Positions 29,464 through 38,311 of a DNA stretch of 64,000 nt are shown piece by piece. Origin of the DNA: Bradyrhizobium sp. Ce-3 (GTDB lineage: Bacteria > Pseudomonadota > Alphaproteobacteria > Rhizobiales > Xanthobacteraceae); the NCBI RefSeq assembly GCF_022835695.1, contig NZ_BQUV01000002.1:372001-436000 (forward strand), in the 5' to 3' direction. The position numbers and the translations under genes were made by a program. How positions within the stretch are numbered: position 1 is the stretch's first letter; the number at the start of each line of letters is the position of its first letter. Below the pieces are notes generated by a model. The model made no database searches. It saw only the letters and a list, made by a program, of their open reading frames with translations, and had not been told where the DNA came from.

Positions 29464-29844
29464 ATGGGTTTTGCGATGCGCCGGCGGCTGAAGAATTTTC
29501 TGCCTATAGTCCTGGTTGCCCTGCTGGTGCAGATTTTTGCGCCGATCGGGGCCTGCTGGGCGGCGAGCCTTGCCACGTCCGATCCGCTCGCGGCCGCCAC
29601 CATCTGTCATGGCGGCGATGTTGGCGCCGGGCAGGGCGACCAGACCGGCCACGACGCCCATGACGGATGTTGCTCCGCATGCAGCGTGCTGCAGACCGGT
29701 GCGCCCGTTGATAACCCGCAAGTTGCGGCTGCGGCCGCCGAACGGGTGCCGAGCCGGATCGCCTGGCTCGATTTCGCCTCCGAGCTCGATCGTTCGCGGG
29801 CCGGCCTCTCCGCGCAGGCCCGGGCGCCGCCGCTGTTTTCCTGA
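29464..29844 (+). CDS. DUF2946 protein, first gene of the copper operon (PcuA-like)
   Basis: 126-residue protein with a basic N-terminus and a hydrophobic signal or anchor (residues about 10-33, LKNFLPIVLVALLVQIFAP), then a histidine/cysteine-rich segment (TGHDAHDGCCSACSVL near residue 65) suited to metal binding, typical of DUF2946. Such genes commonly precede TonB-dependent copper receptors. ATG 29464 or 29476 is chosen because the hydrophobic signal should be near the N-terminus, although the frame is open from 29227. By position and predicted periplasmic location it corresponds to PcuA of the Bradyrhizobium pcuABCDE operon, but I did not verify sequence identity. Confidence 0.75.
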   Translation: MGFAMRRRLKNFLPIVLVALLVQIFAPIGACWAASLATSDPLAAATICHGGDVGAGQGDQTGHDAHDGCCSACSVLQTGAPVDNPQVAAAAAERVPSRIAWLDFASELDRSRAGLSAQARAPPLFS

Positions 29845-29928
29845 CGACCTCCTCACTGCCGGTGCGTCCCGCGCCGGTGAGAGTGCCCTAGAGCAAGCCG
29901 GCCGGAGAGCCGGTGTCAGGATTCATCC

Positions 29929-32337
29929 ATGGTTCGTCATCACCCGCTGGAGGCGGCAAGCGTGCTCACGCTGAGCGTGGCGCTTTGCGCACTGGCTTCC
30001 GCTGCGAAAGCGCAGGCTCCCAGCACCCAACTGCCCTCCGTCACCGTCGAGGCTCCCCGGGCGGTGGCGCGCCCCAAGCCGGCGAGTGCGAAGCCGCGCG
30101 TTCGGTCGGCATCCGTCCGGCGTCCCCCGAAGCTGGCGACGGCCCCATCCGTGGCCACGGCCGCCGCGGGCGGCGCGAAGCCGGGCGAGACGCTCGCCGC
30201 GACCCGCGACGGCCTGAACCGGGCCCCCACCGGGCAGACCCAGACGACAATCGACCGCAGCCAGTTCGACAACCGGCCGTCGTTCTCGGTCGCCGATGTG
30301 CTGCGGGACAGTCCTGGCATCTCGATCAAGCAGGGCAACGGCCCGCGCGATTTCGGCATCTCGATCCGCGGGTCGAATGCCCGGAACGGCTTTGGCATCC
30401 GCAACCTCGTCATCTTCGACGACGGCTTCCCGGTGACCCAGCCGGACGGCCTGTCGCGCAGCGATCTGATTGATCCGCATGCCTATGGTGCGATCGACGT
30501 GGTCCGGGGGCCGTCGTCGGCGCTCTACGGCAATTACGCCACCGGCGGTGCGCTGAACTTCCGGACCCGGCCGGGTGGCACGATCGACGGCGTCGAGTAT
30601 GGCGTCGACGGCGGCAGCTTCGGCTATCTCAACAACTATCTGGCCGCAGGCAAGAAGGTCGGCAATTTCGAGGGCTCGCTGTTCGCAAGCGACGCGCGCG
30701 GCGACGGCTATATCGGGAACAGCTGGTTCAACACCCAGACCGTCAATTTCCTCGGCACCCTGCAGGTCACGCCGGACGACCGTTTCACGGTGAAGCTGAT
30801 CAACAACGACCTCGCCGCGCGCTTGCCGATCCGCTCGTCGCTCAATCAGTTCAACCAGAACCCGTTCCAGCAGGGTTGCGCGACCGGCGCGACGGCCGCG
30901 CCGGGATGCGGAACCGTGACCCTGTTCAATAACGGCTTCAATTCCGCGGCGGGAACCGACAAGGAGACCGCGGTCCAGGCAGGCCTCGGGCGCGACGACC
31001 GCCGCACCATCGTCGGCGGCCGCTGGGAGCACGATTTCGACAACCAGACCACCTGGCGCAACCAGTTCGTGTTCGACGACCGCAATATCAGCCAGCCGAC
31101 GGGATCGACGAGTGCCATCGGCGACTTCCCGTCCTACAACTACATGAGCGACGTCGTCAGGCGCGGCGAACTGTTCGGGATGGAGTCGACGGCCTATTTT
31201 GGCGGCTTCTACAACACGCTCACCGCTTCGAGCGATACGCGCAACGTAGTGCCGGGCGGAAATGCGACACTTGGAAGCCTGTCCAGCAACCTGTTCAGCA
31301 CGACGACGAATTACGGTCTTCGTGCGCGCGAGGAACTGAAGCTCACGCCTGCGCTGACGGCCGTTGCGGGGATCGGCTGGGAAACCACCAATCTTACCGG
31401 TCGAAACACCGCCTATAGCTACGTCGGAGCGGGCGGCACCACGACCACGGCGATCACGACCGCGGATCGGCAATTCCAGAACACTGCGCCCGAGCTTGCG
31501 CTGCTGTACCGGTTGAACAGCGAGTGGCAACTTCGCGGGCGCGTGGCAACCGGATACGGCACACCGCAGGTCAGCAATCTCTTCGTTCTGCCGAGTGGAG
31601 CTTCGGGCAACAACACCCAGCTGCAGACTCAGAAGAACCTCGGTTACGACCTCGGCGCCGACTGGACACCCAACAACGCGCTCAAGGTCAGCGTCACCGG
31701 GTTCTACGAGTTCTTCAAGGACGAACTGGTCTCCCAGGCGACGCCGCTTGCGGGCATTTCCTACACATTCAATGCGCCGCGATCGGAACATCGTGGCGTC
31801 GAACTGGCCGCCGACTGGAAATTCCTGCCGGGCTGGCGGTTCTCGGCCGCCTATACCTATCTCGACGAGGTCTACACCGAATACGTCGAGAACATCACGA
31901 ACGGCGCGGTCTTCAGCTTCAATCGCGCCGGCAACAAGATCCCCGGCATTTCGCCGAACGAACTCACGGCGCGGTTGGGCTACGACCAGTTGTCTGGCCC
32001 GCTGCAGGGCCTCGGCGGGTTCGTCGAGGTCCAATGGAAGGATGGCTTCTACATGGACAACGCCAACCTCCTGAGGGCGCCCGGCTACGAACTCGTCAAC
32101 CTCAACCTGCACTACAAGACCGATCTCATCTCCGATTCATTCAAGTCGCTGAATCTGTACGTCGAGGTCAGGAACGTCTTCGACCGGACCTACGTCGCTT
32201 CAGCGAACAACATCACGAATTCGGTGACCGCGGCGGGCATTCAAAATCCCGCGAGCGTACTGGCGAACTCGACCAACTCGATCTATGCCGGATCACCGCG
32301 TGCGTTCGTCGCGGGCATGAAGATTGCGTTCAAATGA
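29929..32337 (+). CDS. pcuB: TonB-dependent outer-membrane receptor, probable copper receptor (PcuB-like)
   Basis: 802-residue receptor with signal peptide (1-29), a proline/alanine-rich linker, plug domain (about 85-215; SVADVLRDSPGISIKQGNG, VRGPSSALYGNYATGGALNF), and a 22-strand-type barrel to the C-terminus, which ends GMKIAFK. It would import a metal complex across the outer membrane with energy from TonB. The downstream PCuAC, YcnI-like and CopC-CopD genes make copper the likely substrate. The pcuB symbol is assigned by operon position and family, not by alignment. The stop overlaps a possible ATG of the next gene. Confidence 0.85.
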   Translation: MVRHHPLEAASVLTLSVALCALASAAKAQAPSTQLPSVTVEAPRAVARPKPASAKPRVRSASVRRPPKLATAPSVATAAAGGAKPGETLAATRDGLNRAPTGQTQTTIDRSQFDNRPSFSVADVLRDSPGISIKQGNGPRDFGISIRGSNARNGFGIRNLVIFDDGFPVTQPDGLSRSDLIDPHAYGAIDVVRGPSSALYGNYATGGALNFRTRPGGTIDGVEYGVDGGSFGYLNNYLAAGKKVGNFEGSLFASDARGDGYIGNSWFNTQTVNFLGTLQVTPDDRFTVKLINNDLAARLPIRSSLNQFNQNPFQQGCATGATAAPGCGTVTLFNNGFNSAAGTDKETAVQAGLGRDDRRTIVGGRWEHDFDNQTTWRNQFVFDDRNISQPTGSTSAIGDFPSYNYMSDVVRRGELFGMESTAYFGGFYNTLTASSDTRNVVPGGNATLGSLSSNLFSTTTNYGLRAREELKLTPALTAVAGIGWETTNLTGRNTAYSYVGAGGTTTTAITTADRQFQNTAPELALLYRLNSEWQLRGRVATGYGTPQVSNLFVLPSGASGNNTQLQTQKNLGYDLGADWTPNNALKVSVTGFYEFFKDELVSQATPLAGISYTFNAPRSEHRGVELAADWKFLPGWRFSAAYTYLDEVYTEYVENITNGAVFSFNRAGNKIPGISPNELTARLGYDQLSGPLQGLGGFVEVQWKDGFYMDNANLLRAPGYELVNLNLHYKTDLISDSFKSLNLYVEVRNVFDRTYVASANNITNSVTAAGIQNPASVLANSTNSIYAGSPRAFVAGMKIAFK

Positions 32338-32348
32338 GGAGCGCATCG

Positions 32349-33572
32349 ATGACATATCGCAGACCTGCGGCTCTCACGGTACTGGCAACGCTGGTTGCGG
32401 TCTTGCCGAACCTTGCCATCGCGCAGATGAGCCATCAGCACGCCTCCGAAGCGGCGTGCGAAGAAACCGTCCTGCGCTGCGCGACCAAGGTCACGCCGGC
32501 CTTCGCTGCGGACGGGACGCTGTGGCTGGCGTGGATGGCCGGAGGTCAGATATCCGTCGCGAACTCGAGGGACCAGGGCAAGAGCTTTTCCGCGCCAATG
32601 CAGGTCACCCGAGAGCGGCTCAATCTGGATTGGGGGCCGGACGCACGGCCGAAACTTGCGATCGACCAGAAAGGCGAGGTCGCGCTGGCGTTCTCGATCT
32701 TCCGCGATCAGGCCTTCAACGGGCAGGTGCTGACCACGCGCTCGACCGATGGCGGGCGCAGCTTTGATCCGCCGAGGCCGATCACCGCAAACAACGAGAG
32801 CCAGCGCTTCGAGGCGATCGGCTTCGATCCCACGGGCGCCGTGTTCGCGGTCTGGCTCGACAAGCGCAACCGCGTGCCGGCGCAGCAGCGCGGCGAGAAG
32901 TATGACGGTGCCGGATTGTTCTTCGCTGCATCGAAGGACGGTGGCGCGACCTATTCCGATGCGCAGCTTGCAGCCGACAACACCTGTGAGTGCTGCCGTC
33001 TCGCGCTGGCGTTCGACGGTTCAGGGCATCCTGTCGTGGTGTTCCGGAACATTTTCGAAGGTGGCGTGCGCGACCATGCGATCGTGACATTCACCGATCT
33101 GGCCACAGCCGGCGAGGTGCATCGGGTGAGCCGCGACGACTGGCAGATCGCGGCATGTCCGCACCATGGTCCGAGCCTGACCATTTCGTCCGCAGGAACC
33201 TACCACGTGACGTGGTACACCAACGGCAAGGCTCGCAAGGGATTGTTCTACGCGCGGTCGCGCGACGGCGGCAAAACCTTCTCCGATCCGCTTCCTGTCG
33301 GTCAGCTGAACCGCAGCCCGTCGCGGCCGCAGATCATCGCGGGACCCCAAGGACTTGTGATGGCCTGGAAGGAGTTCGACGGGCGGAAGACATCGATCAA
33401 TCTGATGACATCGCACGACGATGGAGCGACCTGGTCGAAGCCCACAGTTGTCGTCGACACCGCCGACAGCTCCGACCATCCGCTGCTCGTCTCGGACGGT
33501 CGGCAGACCTACCTGTCGTGGATGACCAAGGTCGACGGCTACCATTTTCAAGCGATCGAGGGCGAACCATGA
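32349..33572 (+). CDS. Periplasmic sialidase-fold (BNR repeat) protein with cysteine/histidine motifs
   Basis: 407-residue exported beta-propeller. After a signal peptide (1-26) come repeated Asp-box-like turns (SRDQGKSF, STDGGRSF, SKDGGATY, SRDGGKTF, SHDDGATW), which mark a BNR/sialidase fold. It is unlikely to be a glycosidase: the gene lies in a copper operon. It also has a thiol/imidazole set not needed for sialidase activity: C37 and C44, C213-x-C215-C216 (TCECCRL) and C270-P-H-H (ACPHHG). I infer a periplasmic metal-binding or metal-handover role. ATG 32349 has GAGG 9 nt upstream. The stop overlaps the thioredoxin gene start. Confidence 0.8.
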   Translation: MTYRRPAALTVLATLVAVLPNLAIAQMSHQHASEAACEETVLRCATKVTPAFAADGTLWLAWMAGGQISVANSRDQGKSFSAPMQVTRERLNLDWGPDARPKLAIDQKGEVALAFSIFRDQAFNGQVLTTRSTDGGRSFDPPRPITANNESQRFEAIGFDPTGAVFAVWLDKRNRVPAQQRGEKYDGAGLFFAASKDGGATYSDAQLAADNTCECCRLALAFDGSGHPVVVFRNIFEGGVRDHAIVTFTDLATAGEVHRVSRDDWQIAACPHHGPSLTISSAGTYHVTWYTNGKARKGLFYARSRDGGKTFSDPLPVGQLNRSPSRPQIIAGPQGLVMAWKEFDGRKTSINLMTSHDDGATWSKPTVVVDTADSSDHPLLVSDGRQTYLSWMTKVDGYHFQAIEGEP

Positions 33573-34066
33573 CACGTCATTTGCTCGCTGCGCTCATCTT
33601 GCTCGCGACGTTGCCGTGCGCACGCGCGGCGGGAGAGAGCGCGCCAAAACCGTTCGAGCGCGGCAGCTGGCAAAGGCTGCTGCATGAACATGCCGGTCAT
33701 CCGACCCTGGTGCATTTCTGGGGCGTGACGTGCGGACCCTGCAAGGTCGAGCTGCCGCAGCTCGGCCGGTTCATGAAGGATCACCCGGGTATCGACGTCG
33801 TCACGATCAGCGCGGATCTGGTTCCCAATCTTCCGGACGCGACGAAATCGATGCTGAATCAGGCCGGGCTTGGATCGGCCGAGAACTGGATCTTCGACGA
33901 TGGCTTCGCGGAGCGATTGAGGTTTGAGATCGATCCGGCCTGGCAAGGCGATATCCCGCGAACCATGCTGATTGGCCGCGACGGAACGATCACGACGATC
34001 GAAGGATCGGCTGAAATGACCGACCTGAACAAATGGTCCGACGCTCAGGCAGCAACAACCCGATAA
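33569..34066 (+). CDS. TlpA-like periplasmic thioredoxin
   Basis: 165-residue protein with a signal peptide (about 1-20) and a thioredoxin fold with active site WGVTCGPCKVELPQL (C55 and C58). Conserved ISADLVP and the cis-proline region IPRTMLIGRDG follow. Members of this family reduce cysteines of copper chaperones and oxidase subunits in the periplasm. The start ATG overlaps the stop of the preceding BNR gene (ATGA), so the two are translationally coupled. Its likely partner is the cysteine-rich BNR protein or the PCuAC chaperone. B. diazoefficiens TlpA is known to act in oxidase copper insertion; this is a different, operon-encoded copy. Confidence 0.88.
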   Translation: MTRHLLAALILLATLPCARAAGESAPKPFERGSWQRLLHEHAGHPTLVHFWGVTCGPCKVELPQLGRFMKDHPGIDVVTISADLVPNLPDATKSMLNQAGLGSAENWIFDDGFAERLRFEIDPAWQGDIPRTMLIGRDGTITTIEGSAEMTDLNKWSDAQAATTR

Positions 34067-34099
34067 CGCCTCAACTTCAACCTGAAAGGAATTCGTCCA

Positions 34100-34627
34100 A
34101 TGAAGATGCTCTCTCGCATCCTCGCCCTCGCAGCTCTGACGGCTGCATTCGCGTCGGCGTCCGCGCGCGCCGAGGACATCAAGGCCGGCGACCTCGTGAT
34201 CACGCAGGCATGGACGCGCGCGACGCCGAACGGTGCCAAGATCGGCGGCGGCTATATGACGATCGAGAACAAGGGGACGACGGCTGACCGGCTGGTGTCA
34301 GGCACTGCCGAGGTCGCCGGCAAGGTCGAGGTCCACGAGATGTCGATGGACAATGGCGTGATGAAGATGCGTGCGCTCGACAATGGGCTGACGATCGAGC
34401 CGGGCAAGACCGTGAAGCTTGCGCCCGGCGGCTATCACCTGATGATGTTCGACCTGAAGAACCCGCTGAAGCAGGGCGACAAGGTGCCGGTCACGCTCGA
34501 ATTCGAGAAGGCCGGCAAGGTCCCGGTCTCGTTGGACGTGCAGGCTGTCGGTGCGCAAGCTCCGGGCGGCGGCGATCATTCCGGCCATGGTGACCACTCC
34601 GGTCACATGGACATGAAGAAGATGTGA
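34100..34627 (+). CDS. pcuC: PCuAC family periplasmic copper chaperone (PcuC)
   Basis: 175-residue periplasmic chaperone that delivers Cu(I) to terminal cytochrome oxidases. Signal peptide ends near ARA (residue 24). The copper site motif H(M)x10Mx21HxM can be seen in VEVHEMSMDNGVMKM and GGYHLMMFDLK. The C-terminus adds a histidine/methionine-rich tail (DHSGHGDHSGHMDMKKM) with four His and three Met, a second likely copper site. AAAGGA lies 9 nt before ATG 34100. In B. japonicum, PcuC is induced by copper starvation and needed for cytochrome oxidase biogenesis. Confidence 0.9.
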   Translation: MKMLSRILALAALTAAFASASARAEDIKAGDLVITQAWTRATPNGAKIGGGYMTIENKGTTADRLVSGTAEVAGKVEVHEMSMDNGVMKMRALDNGLTIEPGKTVKLAPGGYHLMMFDLKNPLKQGDKVPVTLEFEKAGKVPVSLDVQAVGAQAPGGGDHSGHGDHSGHMDMKKM

Positions 34628-34634
34628 GGCGGAC

Positions 34635-35162
34635 ATGCGGCCACACACGTTCCTCATTGGCGCGGCGGCGCTGCTCGCAGCGTCGCCGGCGATTGCGCAT
34701 GTCACGCTTGAAGGAAAGCAGGCTCCGGTCGGCTCGTACTACAAGGCGGTGTTCGCCGTGCCGCATGGCTGCGCGGGATCGGCGACGATCAAGATCCGCG
34801 TGCAGATTCCGGAAGGCGTGATCGGGGTGAAGCCGATGCCGAAGCCCGGCTGGACCCTCGATACCGTCACCGGCAAATATGCCGCGGCATACGACTATCA
34901 CGGTGCCAAGCTCTCCGAGGGCGTCAAGGAAGTCGCCTGGAGCGGCGGCAAGCTCATCGACCAGAACTACGACGAGTTCGTGATACAGACGTTTCTCACC
35001 GATACGCTGAAGCCGAACACCACGTTGTATTTCCCCGTCGTGCAGGAATGCGAGCAGGGCGTCAGCCGCTGGATCGACATCCCGGCCGACGGGCAGGGCG
35101 GCGGGCACGACCATGGCAGCAAGACACCAGCGCCCGGCGTCAAGCTGTTGCCGAAGCCGTAG
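34635..35162 (+). CDS. pcuD: YcnI-like DUF1775 periplasmic copper protein (PcuD-like)
   Basis: 175-residue exported protein of the YcnI/DUF1775 family. Cleavage after residue 21 (SPAIA) leaves histidine 22 as the mature N-terminus (HVTLEGKQAP), the residue that coordinates copper in characterised YcnI proteins. A tryptophan in the conserved EVAWSGG and the VQECEQGVSRW segment are also family features. The C-terminal tail has an HDHG motif. Only 7 nt after pcuC and 3 nt before the CopC-CopD gene; these three genes form the core seen in many copper-acquisition operons. Confidence 0.88.
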   Translation: MRPHTFLIGAAALLAASPAIAHVTLEGKQAPVGSYYKAVFAVPHGCAGSATIKIRVQIPEGVIGVKPMPKPGWTLDTVTGKYAAAYDYHGAKLSEGVKEVAWSGGKLIDQNYDEFVIQTFLTDTLKPNTTLYFPVVQECEQGVSRWIDIPADGQGGGHDHGSKTPAPGVKLLPKP

Positions 35163-35165
35163 GCC

Positions 35166-36755
35166 ATGCGGCGGGTCGCAAGTGTACTGGCAAGTCTTGG
35201 GCTCGCAAGTCTTGCTGCGCTCTTCGTGGCGCTGTGCCTTGCGACCTCAGCCCACGCGCATGCTGTCCTGATCGGTGCCGAGCCGGCGGACGGCAGCGTG
35301 GTGGCGGAGGCGCCCAGGACGCTGGTGCTCCGCTTCAACGAAGCGGTGGCGCCGACTGCGGTCAGCCTGCTCGACGCTGCCGGCAAGCCGCGTGACGTCA
35401 AGATCCGCGCCGTCGACGAATCGGTCGTGGTGACGTTGCCGGCGGGGCTGCCGCTGGGCACGCAGGTGGTGAGCTATCGCGTGGTATCGCAGGACGGTCA
35501 TCCGGTCGCCGGCTCGCTGCTGTTCTCGATCGGCGTCGTCACCGGCTCTGCAGCGCCATCGAGCGACGGCGTGCTCCATGCGTTGATCTGGCTGGCGCGC
35601 CTTGCGCTCTATCTGGGGCTGTTTGCCGGCGTCGGCGGCGTGTTCTTTGCCGCCTGGATCGGGCAGGGCCCGGCGGGCGAACGGCTGATCATGTGGTCGC
35701 TCAAGATCGGCCTCGCCGGTGCGATTGCCTCGCTTGGCCTGCAGGGCGTCGAGCTGTTGAACCTGCCGCTCTCGGGTATCCTGACCTGGGCGGCATGGGC
35801 CAGTGCGGCCGGCACCAGCCTGTTTCCGGCGCTATTGCTCGCGATCGCCGCGATGCTGATTGCAGCGATCGCCTGGCGCAGTCCGTCGTTTGGCGCGGCG
35901 TTTACCCGCACCGCGGTCGCGATGATCTGTGTCGGGCTGTCGTTCGCGGTCAGCGGCCATGCCGCCACCGCCTCGCCACAATGGCTGACGCGGACTGCGC
36001 TGTTCATCCACGGCGTTGGCCTCGCGTTCTGGATGGGCGCGCTGGCGCCGCTGGCGGTGCTTGCCTGGCAACGCAAGGACTCGCTGCTCCGGGTGCTGAG
36101 GCGCTTCTCGATGCTCGCGGTGCCGGTCGTCGCATTGATCGCCGTGTCGGGCCTGGCGCTCGCGATCGTCCAGCTCGAGAGCTTTCACGCGCTGATCGAC
36201 ACCGGATACGGCAATATTCTGCTGGCGAAACTTGTGCTGGTGGCGCTGTTGCTCACATTCGCTGCGTTGAACCGGCTGGTGTTCACGCCGGCCATCGCGC
36301 GCGAATTCCACCGGACGCGCCCGCTGCAGCGCTCGATCGCGGTCGAATTCGTGCTGATGATCGCGATCCTTGGCCTCGTCGCGCTGTGGCGGTTTACGCC
36401 GCCGCCGCGCGTGCTGGCGATGTCAGACGACGTTCCGCTCGCGGTCCACATCCACACTGATGCCGCGATGTTCCAGGTGCTGATCGCGCCGGGCAAGGTC
36501 GGGCAGAACGATTTCGTGCTGCAGCTGATGAACGGCGATGCCAGCCCGTTCGCGGCCAAGGAGGCGACGCTGACGCTGAGCCTGCCGGATCGTGGCATCG
36601 AGCCGCTGGAACGCAGCGCCGCGCTGGGTCCCGACGGCTATTGGCACGTGAACAAGGTGCCGTTGCCGGTCCCGGGCCGCTGGCACATGCAGATCGACGC
36701 CCTGGTGACCGATTTCAAGAAAGTGACGCTGGAAGACGATTTCGAGGTCAGGTAA
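35166..36755 (+). CDS. pcuE: CopC-CopD fusion copper transporter with an extra C-terminal domain (PcuE/YcnJ-like)
   Basis: 529-residue protein. After signal cleavage near residue 31, the mature chain begins HAVLIGAEPADGSVV, a classic CopC N-terminus with the copper-ligand histidine, and QDGHPVAGSLLF supplies the second CopC motif. Residues about 130-415 form a CopD-like membrane domain with about eight helices. Residues about 418-529 are a soluble periplasmic beta domain (VHIHTDAAMFQVLIAPGKVG ... GRWHMQIDALVTDF) resembling FixH/YtkA-type domains. YcnJ of Bacillus and PcuE of B. japonicum are copper importers. Last gene of the copper operon. Confidence 0.88.
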   Translation: MRRVASVLASLGLASLAALFVALCLATSAHAHAVLIGAEPADGSVVAEAPRTLVLRFNEAVAPTAVSLLDAAGKPRDVKIRAVDESVVVTLPAGLPLGTQVVSYRVVSQDGHPVAGSLLFSIGVVTGSAAPSSDGVLHALIWLARLALYLGLFAGVGGVFFAAWIGQGPAGERLIMWSLKIGLAGAIASLGLQGVELLNLPLSGILTWAAWASAAGTSLFPALLLAIAAMLIAAIAWRSPSFGAAFTRTAVAMICVGLSFAVSGHAATASPQWLTRTALFIHGVGLAFWMGALAPLAVLAWQRKDSLLRVLRRFSMLAVPVVALIAVSGLALAIVQLESFHALIDTGYGNILLAKLVLVALLLTFAALNRLVFTPAIAREFHRTRPLQRSIAVEFVLMIAILGLVALWRFTPPPRVLAMSDDVPLAVHIHTDAAMFQVLIAPGKVGQNDFVLQLMNGDASPFAAKEATLTLSLPDRGIEPLERSAALGPDGYWHVNKVPLPVPGRWHMQIDALVTDFKKVTLEDDFEVR

Positions 36756-36919
36756 AGCCGCGGTCAGCGCACCGGACGCGTCGGCGGGACGCAATTCGTT
36801 CAAATGGCCGAAAATCGCCTGATTTGAAGGGCTTTTGTCATTTGGCGGCCTTGTGTTTTCACGGCCGATCCGGTTTCACTGCAGCTCTTCCCACGCTTTC
36901 CTGATTCCCGAGTAACGCC

Positions 36920-38239
36920 ATGCGATTGTCGCGGTTTTTCCTGCCCATCCTGAAAGAAAACCCGAAAGAGGCGGAGATCGTCTCGCATCGGCTGATGCTG
37001 CGCGCGGGCATGATGCGGCAGGAGGCGGCCGGCATCTATGCCTGGCTGCCGCTCGGCTACCGGGTGCTGAAGAAGATCGAGCAGATCGTTCGTGAGGAAC
37101 AGGACCGCGCCGGCGCGCTCGAACTCTTGATGCCGACGCTGCAGCTTGCCGATCTCTGGCGCGAAAGCGGCCGCTACGACGCCTATGGTCCGGAGATGCT
37201 GCGCATCCTCGATCGTCACAAGCGCGAGCTTCTGTACGGACCGACCAACGAGGAAATGATCACGGAGATCTTCCGCTCCTACATCAAGTCCTACAAGAAC
37301 CTGCCGCTCAACCTCTACCACATCCAGTGGAAGTTCCGTGACGAGCAGCGCCCGCGGTTCGGCGTGATGCGCGGCCGCGAATTCCTGATGAAGGATGCCT
37401 ATTCGTTCGACCTCGACGAGGCCGGCGCGCGGCGTTCCTACAACAAGATGTTCGTGGCCTATCTGCGCACCTTCGCGCGGATGGGCCTGAAGGCGATCCC
37501 GATGCGAGCCGAGACCGGCCCGATCGGCGGCGACCTCAGCCACGAATTCATCGTGCTCGCTGACACCGGCGAGTCCGGCGTCTTCATTAATCGCGATGTG
37601 CTGGACCTTCCAGTGCCGGGCGAGGACGTCGACTATGACGGCGATCTGACACCGATCATCAAGCAGTGGACCTCGGTCTATGCTGCGACCGAGGATGTCC
37701 ATGAGGCCGCGCGCTTCGAACAGGAAGTACCCGAGGCGAAGCGGTTGAACACCCGCGGCATCGAGGTCGGCCAGATCTTCTATTTCGGCACCAAATATTC
37801 CGACACCATGAAGGCGATGGTGGCCGGTCCCGATGGCGTCGACGTGCCGATCCATGGCGGCTCCTACGGCGTCGGCGTGTCGCGTCTGGTCGGCGCGATC
37901 ATCGAGGCCTGTCACGATGACGCCGGCATCATATGGCCCGAGGCGGTCGCGCCGTTCCGCGCTGCGATCCTCAACCTCAAGCAGGGCGATGCCGCGGTCG
38001 ATGGCGCCTGCGAGCAGCTCTATCGCGATCTCTCGGCGAAGGGCGTCGACGTGCTCTACGACGACACCGATCAGCGCGCCGGCGCCAAGTTCGCCGCGGC
38101 CGATCTGATCGGTATCCCCTGGCAGATTCTGGTCGGACCGAAGGGGCTGGCCGACGGCAAGGTCGAGGTGAAGCGCCGCAGCGACGGTTCACGCGACAAC
38201 ATGAGCCCCGCCGACGTGGTCGCGAAGCTCGCGGGTTAA
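36920..38239 (+). CDS. proS: Prolyl-tRNA synthetase (short alphaproteobacterial type)
   Basis: 439-residue class II aminoacyl-tRNA synthetase that charges tRNA-Pro. Motif 2 appears in [25 protein letters not shown] near residues 140-165, motif 3 in [17 protein letters not shown] near 315, followed by a C-terminal anticodon-binding domain. The length shows that the editing (INS) domain of E. coli-type ProRS (about 570 residues) is absent, as is usual in alphaproteobacteria. ATG 36920 ([21 protein letters not shown]) is the family start. lolC follows after 72 bp. Confidence 0.95.
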   Translation: MRLSRFFLPILKENPKEAEIVSHRLMLRAGMMRQEAAGIYAWLPLGYRVLKKIEQIVREEQDRAGALELLMPTLQLADLWRESGRYDAYGPEMLRILDRHKRELLYGPTNEEMITEIFRSYIKSYKNLPLNLYHIQWKFRDEQRPRFGVMRGREFLMKDAYSFDLDEAGARRSYNKMFVAYLRTFARMGLKAIPMRAETGPIGGDLSHEFIVLADTGESGVFINRDVLDLPVPGEDVDYDGDLTPIIKQWTSVYAATEDVHEAARFEQEVPEAKRLNTRGIEVGQIFYFGTKYSDTMKAMVAGPDGVDVPIHGGSYGVGVSRLVGAIIEACHDDAGIIWPEAVAPFRAAILNLKQGDAAVDGACEQLYRDLSAKGVDVLYDDTDQRAGAKFAAADLIGIPWQILVGPKGLADGKVEVKRRSDGSRDNMSPADVVAKLAG

Positions 38240-38311
38240 AGTTTCTTCACGCCGCGCTTATCGACGGGGTAATCCGGCCACATTTGGTCCGAATCATGGG
38301 ATTATCGACAG

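Noticed and set aside
32349-33572. True exo-alpha-sialidase
   Set aside because: BNR turns alone do not show sialidase activity; the catalytic arginine triad could not be recognised and the context is copper acquisition.
19316-36919. Prophage or classical genomic island
   Set aside because: No integrase, phage structural genes, attachment repeats or tRNA could be found in the block.
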